A stretch of DNA of 35,322 nt from JAYZQT01 sp964412235 (GTDB lineage Bacteria; Pseudomonadota; Alphaproteobacteria; MPNO01; UBA830). Each line of letters starts with the position of its first letter. Within the stretch, counting starts at the first letter, position 1. Below the pieces are notes generated by a model. That model searched no databases, was not told the origin of the DNA, and saw nothing but the letters and a program-made list of their open reading frames with translations. A program made the translations under genes and the position numbers. The stretch lies in contig CAYPNT010000022.1 in assembly GCA_964412235.1 (NCBI GenBank), positions 1 through 35,322 on the forward strand. Direction: 5' to 3'. Below, in pieces: positions 25,341 to 34,022 of this stretch.

Positions 25341-26300
25341 ATGGCAAGTACAGACGGCAACCGGATAATTGCGCTCGAAGAGCATTACTTCGACCCCTCA
25401 ATTGCAGAAGAATACAACGATAAGACCGGTTTTGCCGGGACGCCGGTGAGGAAAAAATTGGATGATTTGTACGATCTTAGAATAAAAGAAATGGACGCGT
25501 CCGGTATTGACATACAAGTTCTCTCCCAGGGTGCGCCAGGTGTACAACGTTTTGAACCGGACAAGGCTGTTGCGCTCGCGATTGCGGCTAATGACCGCCT
25601 ACACGAGACCTGCCAAAGACATCCAGAGCGATTTGCAGGTTTTACAACCCTGGCATCACCCGCACCGCAGGCTGCTGCCGATGAGCTCGAACGAACGGTG
25701 AAAGACTACGGGTTCAAGGGGGGGATGATCCATGGATTAACCAACGGTGAGTTTATAGATCAGAAAAAGTACTGGCCTATCTTCGAGCGCGCGGAGCAAT
25801 TGGATGTTCCCATTTATCTACACCCTGCAGTTCCTCACCCGGATGTGGTGAAGGCCTATTATGCTGATTATCTTTCTAAATTTCCTTCGCTTTTGACCGC
25901 CGCGTGGGGCTTCACTGTTGAGACCGCTACCGCTGGAATTCGAATGGTCCTCAGCGAAGTGTTTGATGAATACCCCAAATTACAAATAATCTTAGGACAC
26001 CTGGGTGAAGGATTGCCCTTTCTTCTTTGGCGTATTAGTGATGCGTTGGGCAGGGATAATAACTATCCTTTTCGGAACACATTTTGTAACCATTTTCACA
26101 TTACGACATCTGGTAATTTTTCAGATCCCGCTATGCAGTGCTCGATGATGGAGATGGGCATTGATCGTATTATGTTCTCAGTTGATTATCCTTTTGCTGA
26201 GAACATTCACGGGACAAAATGGATGGATAATATTTCGCTTAGCCCGGACGATAAAAAGAAGGTGCTGCACGCGAACGCTGAACGCCTTCTTAAAATGTAG
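25341..26300 (+). CDS. amidohydrolase-2 family enzyme, gamma-resorcylate/2,3-dihydroxybenzoate decarboxylase-like
   Basis: This 319-aa TIM-barrel metal enzyme belongs to the Amidohydro_2 group that includes nonoxidative decarboxylases of hydroxybenzoates and ACMS decarboxylase. The metal ligands known from gamma-resorcylate decarboxylase are all present: Glu13 and His15 in ALEEHY, His161 in PIYLHP, His220 in LGHLGEGLP (active-site His) and Asp282 in FSVDYPFAEN. The TTSGNF block before the last strand also matches. It is the first gene of a plus-strand operon, 31 bases before the fused hydantoinase gene, and is preceded by a good promoter. A decarboxylase or hydrolase acting on a ring compound is likely; the exact substrate is unknown. 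Confidence 0.9.
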   Translation: MASTDGNRIIALEEHYFDPSIAEEYNDKTGFAGTPVRKKLDDLYDLRIKEMDASGIDIQVLSQGAPGVQRFEPDKAVALAIAANDRLHETCQRHPERFAGFTTLASPAPQAAADELERTVKDYGFKGGMIHGLTNGEFIDQKKYWPIFERAEQLDVPIYLHPAVPHPDVVKAYYADYLSKFPSLLTAAWGFTVETATAGIRMVLSEVFDEYPKLQIILGHLGEGLPFLLWRISDALGRDNNYPFRNTFCNHFHITTSGNFSDPAMQCSMMEMGIDRIMFSVDYPFAENIHGTKWMDNISLSPDDKKKVLHANAERLLKM

Positions 26301-26331
26301 CTCAAATAGAGTTCCGAAGAGGGAAATCATT

Positions 26332-29300
26332 GTGTCCAAAGAAAAACAAAATCTGGGTTTGTGGCAGTTTTGGATTGATCGTGGTGGAACGTTTACTGAC
26401 TTGGTAATTAGGTCACCAGAAGGCCGACTTTCTACTCACAAACTACTCTCTGAAAATCCAGAACAATATAAAGATGCCGCGCTTGCCGGTATCCGCGATG
26501 TGCTTGGGTTGGATCCGGGTCAGTCTATTCCTGATAGAACCGTAGAAGAAATAAAAATGGGGACTACAGTCGCCACAAATGCCTTACTTGAACGAAAGGG
26601 AGAACGCACAGTTCTTGCAGTCACGAAGGGTTTTGCGGATCAGCTTCGAATAGGATATCAAAACCGACCACATATATTTTCTCGAAAAATTGAACTCCCC
26701 GAGCAACTCTACGAGAGGGTCGTAGAGATCGAAGAGCGTTATTCCGCCGATGGAGAAGTGCTAAAACCATTAGATAGGCATGGCGCACGTGAGGTTATGC
26801 AAAAGGCTTTTGATGAAGGAATTCGGTCTGTCGCAATCGTCTTGATGCATGGATACCGTTATCGCAATCATGAGGAAGAAGTTGCGGCAATTGCAAGAGA
26901 AATCGGATTTACTCAAATTTCAATTTCCCATGAGGTTAGCCCACTTATGAAATTCGTTGGCCGCGGCGATACCACGGTGGTTGATGCCTATGTCTCGCCA
27001 ATTTTACGCCGTTATGTCGATATGATTGCTGCTAACATTAGCGACGCTCGTTTAATGTTTATGCAGTCGAACGGTGGTCTCGCTGACGCAAGTTTCTTTC
27101 AAGGAAAAGATTCCATTCTTTCGGGCCCGGCGGGCGGGATAGTTGGTGCTGCGCGTACGGCTCACATGGCTGGGTTTAAAAAAATCATTGGTTTCGATAT
27201 GGGTGGCACGTCGACCGATGTTGCGCACTACAATGGTGAATATGAACGCGCCTTTGAAACTCTTGTTGCTGGGGTGAGGATGCGTGCGCCGATGATGAAT
27301 ATCCACACTGTTGCAGCTGGCGGGGGTTCTATTCTCCATTTTGATGGTTCAAGGTATCGAGTAGGTCCGGACTCTGCCGGCGCAAATCCAGGACCTGCGT
27401 GTTACCGGCGAGGTGGTCCTCTATGTGTCACTGACGCGAACGTTATGCTCGGTAAAATTCAATCCGAATTTTTTCCTCGAGTATTTGGCCCGGATGCCAA
27501 TGAGCCGTTAGATGAACAAGTAGTGCACGAAAAATTCAAAGAATTAGCTCGGCAGATAGCAATAGCGACGGGTGATACCAGAACACCCGTCGAGGTGGCG
27601 GACGGGTTTTTAAAGATTGCTGTGGACAATATGGCGAACGCTATAAAACAGATATCTGTTCAACGCGGTTATGACGTCACGGAATATACGCTTAATTGTT
27701 TTGGTGGAGCCGGTGGACAGCATGCATGTCTTGTTGCGGATGCCTTGGGAATGACGAGTGTTTTTGTTCACCCGTTTGCTGGCGTACTATCGGCTTATGG
27801 GATGGGACTCGCGGATCAAAGGGTTATCAGAGAACGTGCCGTCGAGAAGACGCTCAATGAGGCATTATATGATGAGCTTGGTACTATTGTGCAGGAACTT
27901 TGTGAACAAGCTGGAGCTGAGCTTGTTTCTCAAGGTTTGAAAGCAGAAGATCTTTCTTACGATTGTAAGACCCATATCCGTTATGAGGGAACAGATACGG
28001 CTATCGTTGTGGATTTTGGCACACCCACTTTGATGAGGGCGGAGTTTGAACGATTGCACATGCAGCAATTCGGGTTTAAAGCGACTGATAAATCTAACAT
28101 CGTTGAAGCTCTGACCGTCGAAGCAATAGGTAAAGGTCAGGATATTGAGTACGAGAATTTCGACACAACGGTATCCGCGGAAGTTGAACCCCTGGGATTT
28201 GCACAAATATATATGGCTGGCGAAGAACGTGACGCGCCTGTATATGATCGCGAATCTTTAGCGTGCGGCACGAAGCTCAACGGTCCGGCCATTCTCATAG
28301 ATTCTAACGCAACAACCGTAATTGAAACTGGTTGGCAGGTGCACGTCACCGAAAGTAATCATATGGTTATAACGAGGTTTGAGAAGCGACCAACGGAGCA
28401 CGCCGTTGGTACAGATGCCGATCCTGTAATGTTGGAAGTATTCAACAATTTATTTATGTCCATCGCTGAGCAAATGGGTGTTGTACTCCAAAACACTTCG
28501 TATTCAGTAAATATTAAGGAACGTTTGGATTTTTCCTGTGCGGTTTTTGATAATGACGGTGAGCTTGTAGCCAACGCACCACATATACCGGTTCATCTCG
28601 GATCGATGAGTGAGAGTGTAAAAACTATTATTCGCGAGCGCGGGGCCACCGTTAAACGGGGTGACGTATTTATGCTTAATGCACCCTATAACGGAGGAAC
28701 GCATTTGCCCGATGTGACGGTAATGACACCCGTTTTTGACACGCGAGGCACGCAAATTCTTTTCTACGTCGCGTCGCGGGGTCATCACGCCGAAATTGGG
28801 GGCAAAACCCCTGGCTCTATGCCCCCAGATTCACGGCATATAGATGAAGAAGGTGTTCTCATCGACAATTTTCAACTTGTGGATCGTGGTCGGTTATTAG
28901 AGAAAGAACTGAAAGACCTCTTCACTAACGCGCCGTATCCAACTCGTAATTTCAATCACAACCTTGGAGACCTCAAGGCCCAGATCGCGGCAAACGAAAA
29001 AGGGGTAAATGAATTAAGAAAGATGGTTGACCATTTCGGCTTGGATGTTGTGTTGGCTTATATGAAACACGTCCAGGATAACGCAGAAGAAGCTGTGCGT
29101 CGCGTTATCCAACGTCTCTCGGATGGTGAATTCGAGTACGAAATGGATTTCGGTGCGAAGATAAAAGTCGCAATAACCGTTCACCCGGATAGTCGGACAG
29201 CAACAATCGATTTTACTGGCACATCGCCACAACAGGACAATAATTTTAACATTACTCACGCTGTTGCTGTTGCGGCGGTGCTGTATACATTCAGATTAAT

Positions 29301-29946
29301 GGTGGATTCCGATATCCCGTTGAATGCGGGTTGCCTTAAACCTCTGGAGATAATCATCCCTCAGGACTGCATGTTACGGCCTAAATACCCCGCGGCTGTT
29401 GTTGCGGGCAATGTCGAAACGTCTCAGGCCATTACAGATGCGATTATTGGTGCACTAGGGTTGATGGCGGCTGCTCAGGGAACGATGAATAACTTTACCT
29501 TTGGAAATGCCGATTATCAGTACTACGAGACAATTTGTGGCGGCGCTGGAGCGGGAATTGATTTCGATGGTGCGGATGCCGTGCACACACATATGACAAA
29601 TACCAGGCTAACAGATCCCGAGGTGCTTGAATGGAGGTTTCCCGTGATCTTGGACTCGTTTTCTATCCGTCGCGGCTCAGGAGGGCGTGGAAAACATCAT
29701 GGTGGTGACGGGGTCATTCGCCGAATAAAGTTCCGTCAAAAAATGACTGCGTCGATGCTTTCCGGCCATCGGATTGTGCCACCGTATGGCGTCGACGGTG
29801 GGCGGTCAGGTAAACTCGGTCGGAACTATGTGGAGCGCCGAGACGGTAGCGTTACCGAACAGGAAGGCACGGATTCAACGGAGGTACATGAGGGAGATGT
29901 TTATGTTATCGAAACACCTGGCGGGGGCGGATACGGACCAGCATGA
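26332..29946 (+). CDS. fused HyuA-HyuB hydantoinase/5-oxoprolinase-type protein
   Basis: This 1204-aa protein joins the ATP-using HyuA half to the HyuB half in one chain, as eukaryotic and many bacterial 5-oxoprolinases do (about 1200 to 1290 aa). It begins FWIDRGGTFTD (13-23), the first phosphate loop. It has MGTTVATNALLERKG, the second phosphate motif FDMGGTSTDV (288-297), and GGAGGQHACLVADALG. The HyuB half starts around residue 697 (PVMLEVFNNLFMSIAEQMG) with APHIPVHLGSM and ends in GGGGYGPA. GTG 26332 follows GAGGGAA; an upstream ATG at 26161 in frame lies inside the amidohydrolase gene and gives no family-like sequence. Relatives include N-methylhydantoinases and acetone or acetophenone carboxylases, so the substrate is not certain. 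Confidence 0.93.
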   Translation: MSKEKQNLGLWQFWIDRGGTFTDLVIRSPEGRLSTHKLLSENPEQYKDAALAGIRDVLGLDPGQSIPDRTVEEIKMGTTVATNALLERKGERTVLAVTKGFADQLRIGYQNRPHIFSRKIELPEQLYERVVEIEERYSADGEVLKPLDRHGAREVMQKAFDEGIRSVAIVLMHGYRYRNHEEEVAAIAREIGFTQISISHEVSPLMKFVGRGDTTVVDAYVSPILRRYVDMIAANISDARLMFMQSNGGLADASFFQGKDSILSGPAGGIVGAARTAHMAGFKKIIGFDMGGTSTDVAHYNGEYERAFETLVAGVRMRAPMMNIHTVAAGGGSILHFDGSRYRVGPDSAGANPGPACYRRGGPLCVTDANVMLGKIQSEFFPRVFGPDANEPLDEQVVHEKFKELARQIAIATGDTRTPVEVADGFLKIAVDNMANAIKQISVQRGYDVTEYTLNCFGGAGGQHACLVADALGMTSVFVHPFAGVLSAYGMGLADQRVIRERAVEKTLNEALYDELGTIVQELCEQAGAELVSQGLKAEDLSYDCKTHIRYEGTDTAIVVDFGTPTLMRAEFERLHMQQFGFKATDKSNIVEALTVEAIGKGQDIEYENFDTTVSAEVEPLGFAQIYMAGEERDAPVYDRESLACGTKLNGPAILIDSNATTVIETGWQVHVTESNHMVITRFEKRPTEHAVGTDADPVMLEVFNNLFMSIAEQMGVVLQNTSYSVNIKERLDFSCAVFDNDGELVANAPHIPVHLGSMSESVKTIIRERGATVKRGDVFMLNAPYNGGTHLPDVTVMTPVFDTRGTQILFYVASRGHHAEIGGKTPGSMPPDSRHIDEEGVLIDNFQLVDRGRLLEKELKDLFTNAPYPTRNFNHNLGDLKAQIAANEKGVNELRKMVDHFGLDVVLAYMKHVQDNAEEAVRRVIQRLSDGEFEYEMDFGAKIKVAITVHPDSRTATIDFTGTSPQQDNNFNITHAVAVAAVLYTFRLMVDSDIPLNAGCLKPLEIIIPQDCMLRPKYPAAVVAGNVETSQAITDAIIGALGLMAAAQGTMNNFTFGNADYQYYETICGGAGAGIDFDGADAVHTHMTNTRLTDPEVLEWRFPVILDSFSIRRGSGGRGKHHGGDGVIRRIKFRQKMTASMLSGHRIVPPYGVDGGRSGKLGRNYVERRDGSVTEQEGTDSTEVHEGDVYVIETPGGGGYGPA

Positions 29947-30725
29947 ACTTTTATGACAAGCCAAAAAATTTGAGAGAGGCATGCAGAAGCGGCGCTTATG
30001 CCGGTCCAACGTCTGGGCATGCTCCCGGGTACGTCCAAGCGAATATGGTTATTCTTCCCGAGAAAGATGCTACAGATTTTAAAGAGTTTTGTGTGCTGAA
30101 CCCCAAGCCCTGCCCGATACTCGAAATTCTCTCCCCTGGCAATTCTGAGCCAAAGATCAGTGCACCGGGTGCGGATATTAGGACGGACCTCTCGAGGTAT
30201 CGAGTTTTTCGCGATGGTGAAGTGTATGGGGAAACCACCCAGATTTCGGATGTCTGGCAGGAAGATTTTGTTACATTTCTGTTAGGCTGCTCGTTTACGG
30301 CTGAGCAAGCGCTGATAAATGCAGACCTGGAGCCACGGCATATACGAGAGACTGGCATAGTGCCGATGTTCCGTACTAATAGACCCACACGGGGGGCCGG
30401 TAGATTTTCGGGGCCGTTTGTCGTGAGTATGCGCCCATATACGCTCGAACAGGCGAAGAGAGCAGCAGAAATCACCGAACGATACCCCATGGCCCATGGT
30501 GGACCGATCCAAATCGGCGACCCTGATTCCCTCGGTATTCATGACATTAATAATCCCGAATATGGTGAACCTGTAACTATTAGGGAAAACGAGGTCCCTG
30601 TTTTTTGGGCCTGTGGCGTTACGCCCCAGGAAGCAATAAAAAATGCTAAGCCGGTGATAGCGATTACACATGCGCCCGGGTATATGTTTGTTTCAGACAT
30701 GCCATCCGAAGATAGGATTGAATAA
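29943..30725 (+). CDS. DUF1445 family protein (D-glutamate cyclase-like, YcsI-like putative hydro-lyase)
   Basis: The 260-aa protein matches the DUF1445 family in overall layout: an early GHAPGYVQANMVILP, CPILEILSPGN, VTFLLGCSFTAEQALI, VPMFRTNRPT, FSGPFVVSMRPYT, GDPDSLGI and a C-terminal ITHAPGYMFVSD. In mammals a DUF1445-containing protein (DGLUCY) turns D-glutamate into 5-oxo-D-proline. In Bacillus subtilis the homologue ycsI lies in the operon with the 5-oxoprolinase genes. Here its ATG overlaps the stop of a 5-oxoprolinase-type gene by 4 bases (ATGA), so the two are probably made together. D-glutamate cyclase activity is inference; most bacterial members are untested and often labelled putative hydro-lyase. 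Confidence 0.88.
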   Translation: MNFYDKPKNLREACRSGAYAGPTSGHAPGYVQANMVILPEKDATDFKEFCVLNPKPCPILEILSPGNSEPKISAPGADIRTDLSRYRVFRDGEVYGETTQISDVWQEDFVTFLLGCSFTAEQALINADLEPRHIRETGIVPMFRTNRPTRGAGRFSGPFVVSMRPYTLEQAKRAAEITERYPMAHGGPIQIGDPDSLGIHDINNPEYGEPVTIRENEVPVFWACGVTPQEAIKNAKPVIAITHAPGYMFVSDMPSEDRIE

Positions 30726-30734
30726 AGGATAGAC

Positions 30735-32114
30735 GTGAACAATTCGGGGATCAAAGCGGCTATAAGTAGTCTCCAAAGGACCTTTGGAGATCGTCTGACT
30801 ACGAATCAGGTCATCCGCAATCGGCACGGGACGGATGAATCATATCACGCCCCCCACGCTCCAGATGCGGTGATTTTTCCCGCTACGCGTGAGGAAGTTA
30901 TCGAAATTATGAATACGTGCCGTGCACACAAAACGCCCATAATACCTTTTGGCGTCGGAACCTCCCTCGAGGGTCATATCGCAGCGCTGCAAGGCGGAAT
31001 AAGCGTTGACATGGGACAAATGAATGGCGTGCTTCAATTAAATTCCGAGGATCTTGACGTAACAGTCGAATCCGGCGTCACAAGGAAGCAGCTGAACGAA
31101 TATTTGCGTGATACGGGGTTGTTCTTTCCCATTGATCCCGGTGCAGATGCGACGATCGGAGGAATGACTGCGACGCGAGCTTCTGGTACTAATGCAGTGC
31201 GTTATGGGACCATGCGTGAAAATGTACTTTCTGTCGGTGTAGTGCTTCCCGATGGTCGCTATATTAGGACGGGAAAACGGGCGCGTAAGTCGTCGGCTGG
31301 ATATGATCTAACTCGGGTCTTTGTTGGTTCTGAAGGTACGCTTGGTGTGATAGTGGACATCACACTAAGGCTCTATGGTATCCCCGAGACAATTTCTGCA
31401 GCTGTTTGCACCTATCCAACTGTTGAAGACGCCGTGAATACGGTAATAATGACGATACAGTCGGGAGTACCCATCGCTCGGATAGAACTGGTAGACGAGA
31501 TACAGATGAGGGCGCTTAACAATTTTTCTGACCTTGGATACGCAGAAAGACCTACTTTGTTTTTTGAGTTTCACGGGACGGCTACCAGCGTCGAGGAGCA
31601 GGTCAAACAGGTCCAGTTAATCAGCAACGATTTCGGAGGTGCGGATTTTAACTGGGCATCACGGCCTGAAGACAGGTCTAAGCTCTGGCAAGCACGCCAT
31701 GATGCCCATTACGCCAATATGCAATTGCGTCCGGGTGCCAAGGCATGGCCCACAGACGTGTGTGTGCCTATTTCAAGATTGGCCAAGTGCATTGCAGAAA
31801 CCCGCCAAGATATAGAAGAATCGGGGTTGTTGGCACCGATAGTTGGTCATGTTGGCGACGGTAATTTCCATGTTGACATGGTTCTAGATCCAGAGAATGA
31901 GAGTGAAATCGATCGGGCAATTGCATTGAACGAGCGTCTGATCACGCGTGCTCTTGATATGGAGGGTACGTGTACAGGCGAGCACGGTGTTGGTTACGGA
32001 AAGATCGATAATCTCGAGCAAGAACACGGTGCTGCGCTCGATCTAATGCGCGGTATGAAACAAGTTTTTGATCCACTAAACATAATGAATCCTGGAAAAA
32101 TAGTTCGCGTATAA
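30735..32114 (+). CDS. FAD-linked D-2-hydroxyacid dehydrogenase, D-lactate dehydrogenase-like
   Basis: This is a 459-aa flavoprotein of the vanillyl-alcohol-oxidase/GlcD superfamily. The PP-loop is PFGVGTSLEGH (71-81), the second FAD region IDPGADATIGGMTATRASGT (about 137-156), then the cap domain. C-terminal metal and substrate motifs are GHVGDGNFH (371-379) and CTGEHGVG (413-420). The layout is that of bacterial and mitochondrial D-lactate dehydrogenases, which oxidise D-2-hydroxyacids and pass electrons to cytochrome or quinone. GTG 30735 has AAAGGA 5 bases upstream. It is the last gene of the four-gene operon, 9 bases after the DUF1445 gene. D-2-hydroxyglutarate or another D-2-hydroxyacid is an alternative substrate. 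Confidence 0.93.
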   Translation: MNNSGIKAAISSLQRTFGDRLTTNQVIRNRHGTDESYHAPHAPDAVIFPATREEVIEIMNTCRAHKTPIIPFGVGTSLEGHIAALQGGISVDMGQMNGVLQLNSEDLDVTVESGVTRKQLNEYLRDTGLFFPIDPGADATIGGMTATRASGTNAVRYGTMRENVLSVGVVLPDGRYIRTGKRARKSSAGYDLTRVFVGSEGTLGVIVDITLRLYGIPETISAAVCTYPTVEDAVNTVIMTIQSGVPIARIELVDEIQMRALNNFSDLGYAERPTLFFEFHGTATSVEEQVKQVQLISNDFGGADFNWASRPEDRSKLWQARHDAHYANMQLRPGAKAWPTDVCVPISRLAKCIAETRQDIEESGLLAPIVGHVGDGNFHVDMVLDPENESEIDRAIALNERLITRALDMEGTCTGEHGVGYGKIDNLEQEHGAALDLMRGMKQVFDPLNIMNPGKIVRV

Positions 32115-32143
32115 GGTACGGTGACGCGTGCGGTCAACGTCTT

Positions 32144-32365
32144 TTAGAAATTGTGTGATGCCGCTTTGGCTTTTATTTCGGCGAGGACAAATACACGTAT
32201 TGCTGAAGAGAGATTGGTTGTGCGTTGTCGATCAATCTCGGTGATTAGCCGGTTTATTGATATCTGCTTCTCTGTCTTTATTCGAACCAATTCAGACCAA
32301 AATTCTTCTTCTAGGGAGATGCTGGTGCGGTGACCCGCAACTAATACTGAACGTTTTTGCACCAT
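32144..32365 (-). CDS. ribbon-helix-helix domain protein (RHH_4 type)
   Basis: A 73-aa protein that reads like the RHH_4 family widespread in alphaproteobacteria: KRSVLVAGHRTSISLEEEFW (beta strand and first helix) followed by SINRLITEIDRQRTTNLSSA and IRVFVLAEI (second helix and tail). Such proteins are presumed small dimeric DNA binders, though members are rarely characterised. It converges with the D-lactate dehydrogenase-like gene 29 bases away and diverges from the RidA-family gene, so it could regulate either; no target is shown. Confidence 0.85.
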   Translation of the reverse strand: MVQKRSVLVAGHRTSISLEEEFWSELVRIKTEKQISINRLITEIDRQRTTNLSSAIRVFVLAEIKAKAASHNF

Positions 32366-32437
32366 GTTAGTTGTTTCTACCGAAAAATCTTTTCCCAGAT
32401 TAGTTTAGCAATCACTGTCGGGGGTGCTCTCACCGAG

Positions 32438-32449
32438 GTTAAGTTTAAC
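32438..32449. repeat. short inverted repeat between the RHH and RidA genes
   Basis: GTTAA (32438-32442) and TTAAC (32445-32449) flank a 2-base centre in the 147-base divergent gap. It is small enough to be chance, but its position between a presumed DNA-binding gene and a divergent gene makes it a candidate operator. Confidence 0.3.
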
Positions 32450-32512
32450 TCTTGTGCTGCGGTAGTCCAATAAGGCGGTCTAAATGTATAAATATGTTCG
32501 TTGGAGAAAAAT

Positions 32513-32977
32513 ATGAGCGCTCAGATTGAATCCAAGCTAGAAACTATGGGGCTAAAGCTTCCCAAAGTAGCGGCGCCAAAAGTTGCAAAAATACTTAACT
32601 GGAAAATATCAGGCAACCTTTTGTTTGTTTCCGGCCAGGTGCCTCGTGTTGATGGAGTAATTTCTTGGGTTGGAAAAATTGGTCGAGAATACACCCTAGA
32701 ACAAGGACAACGAGCAGCCCGTGACAGCGCGCTTATGGTGCTTGCTTGCGTTAAGGAGGCGCTAGGAGATTTAAACCGGGTTAAAGAAGTCGTTCGTATC
32801 AAAGGCTATCTAAATGTTGACCCGGATTTTACGGATGTGTCAGCTTGCCTAAATGGTGCTTCTGAGTTGTTCGTACATCTGTATGGTTCGGCGGGTGAAC
32901 ATTCGAGGACAGCCATCGGTGCCGCATCGATGCCATTTGGTGTGGCGATCGAGGTAGAGGGGATATTTGAATTTTAG
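32513..32977 (+). CDS. RidA/YjgF/UK114 family protein
   Basis: The 154-aa protein belongs to the longer YjgF-like subgroup (starting with the form KLETMGLKLPKV, then GNLLFVSGQVPRVDG). RidA proteins form trimers, and the best known members hydrolyse reactive enamine or imine intermediates from amino acid metabolism. The conserved RTAIGAASMPFGVAIEVEG near the C-terminus contains the Arg that binds carboxylates in active RidA. ATG 32513 has GGAG 6 bases upstream; a TTG 12 bases earlier overlaps that site and is unlikely. Its function in this subgroup is not established. Confidence 0.9.
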   Translation: MSAQIESKLETMGLKLPKVAAPKVAKILNWKISGNLLFVSGQVPRVDGVISWVGKIGREYTLEQGQRAARDSALMVLACVKEALGDLNRVKEVVRIKGYLNVDPDFTDVSACLNGASELFVHLYGSAGEHSRTAIGAASMPFGVAIEVEGIFEF

Positions 32978-33008
32978 TATGTATTTGGGTGCGTATGGAA
33001 TCGCTAGT

Positions 33009-34022
33009 TTATTTTAAACGATCCGAAAGTGGATCATAACCGATTTCAGGATACAGGCCGGCTTCTCGAGCCCGTTGGCGCATTAAGGCGTAAATTACAT
33101 CTATAGTGGGCGTCTTGATGCCTAAAAGGCGCCCGAGCTCCACCACGGCACCTGTGATCCCGTCGACTTCCATCGGTCGACCGGATTCAAGGTCTTGGAG
33201 AATAGAGGTTTTGTGTCCGGCAACCCGACGTGTGCCCTCTAGTCGGCTTTCAATGGTTGCGCCGAAGTTTACCCCAAGTGCCTCGCCGACCGCCTGTACT
33301 TCTTCCATAATTGTTATACCTAGGGCTCGAAGGTCTTCCCCTTCAACCAACGGGCCCAATTTTGACATCGTTAAAACCGCCATAGGGCTGAAAGAGACAT
33401 TCCCCCACATCTTGACCCAAACTTCGCCGCGAATATCCGCCGCAATTGGAGCATTCAGGCCTGAAGTTTCTAGGAGTGCCGCAACGTTTTTAAGGCGATT
33501 AGAGCGAGACCTATCAGGCTCACCCAGAGAGAATGTCTGATTACCAATATTGCGCACTACACCTGGTGCTTGTACAATATTACTGGAGGTAATAACGCAA
33601 CCGAGAACACGTTGATTGCCGATTGCCTTTGATATTTCACCACCTGGGTCAACCGTTTTTAAATAATGGCCATCTCGGCCATCACCATGAGCATGAAAAT
33701 ACCAAAACGGTATTCCATTCTGCGCCGAAACAACCACAGTTTCGGGCCCAATCAGAGGTTTAATAGCGTGGGCTGCAACATGTAGGGAATGTGTTTTAGT
33801 ACACAGAAAAATTACATCCTGGATTCCAAGTTCGCCAGGATTGTCAGTCGCGGGCACATCAACGACAAACTCTTCATCTGATTTGATAACTTTTAATCCA
33901 TTCTTCTTTATAGCCTTTAAATGTTCTCCACGTGTTACAAGTGAGACGTCCTCAGATTTACGGGCAATCATGCCTCCCACAAATCCACCAACGGCCCCCG
34001 CACCAAATACGCAGAATTTCAT
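33009..34022 (-). CDS. ketopantoate reductase-like NAD(P)H oxidoreductase (ApbA/PanE family)
   Basis: The 337-aa protein starts with the Rossmann motif CVFGAGAVGGFVGG (4-17), then VSLVTRGEHL, VIFLCTKTHSL, SAQNGIPFWYF and VLGCVITSSN in the NAD(P)H domain. The C-terminal helical domain has EVWVKMWGNVSFSPMAVL (Lys and Asn of the active site) and an S-x-x-x-D-like block, SILQDLESGRPMEVDGI. PanE makes pantoate for coenzyme A, but this family also holds many paralogues of unknown substrate, and the PFWYFHAHGD insertion is of that broader type. ATG 34022 has GGGGA 6 bases upstream and overlaps the stop of the mug gene by 4 bases. Confidence 0.85.
   Translation of the reverse strand: MKFCVFGAGAVGGFVGGMIARKSEDVSLVTRGEHLKAIKKNGLKVIKSDEEFVVDVPATDNPGELGIQDVIFLCTKTHSLHVAAHAIKPLIGPETVVVSAQNGIPFWYFHAHGDGRDGHYLKTVDPGGEISKAIGNQRVLGCVITSSNIVQAPGVVRNIGNQTFSLGEPDRSRSNRLKNVAALLETSGLNAPIAADIRGEVWVKMWGNVSFSPMAVLTMSKLGPLVEGEDLRALGITIMEEVQAVGEALGVNFGATIESRLEGTRRVAGHKTSILQDLESGRPMEVDGITGAVVELGRLLGIKTPTIDVIYALMRQRAREAGLYPEIGYDPLSDRLK

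Noticed and set aside
26161..26331. In-frame extension of the HyuA-HyuB protein from ATG 26161
   Set aside because: The extra 57 residues overlap the amidohydrolase gene in another frame and show no family features; GTG 26332 has a good ribosome site and gives the expected N-terminus.
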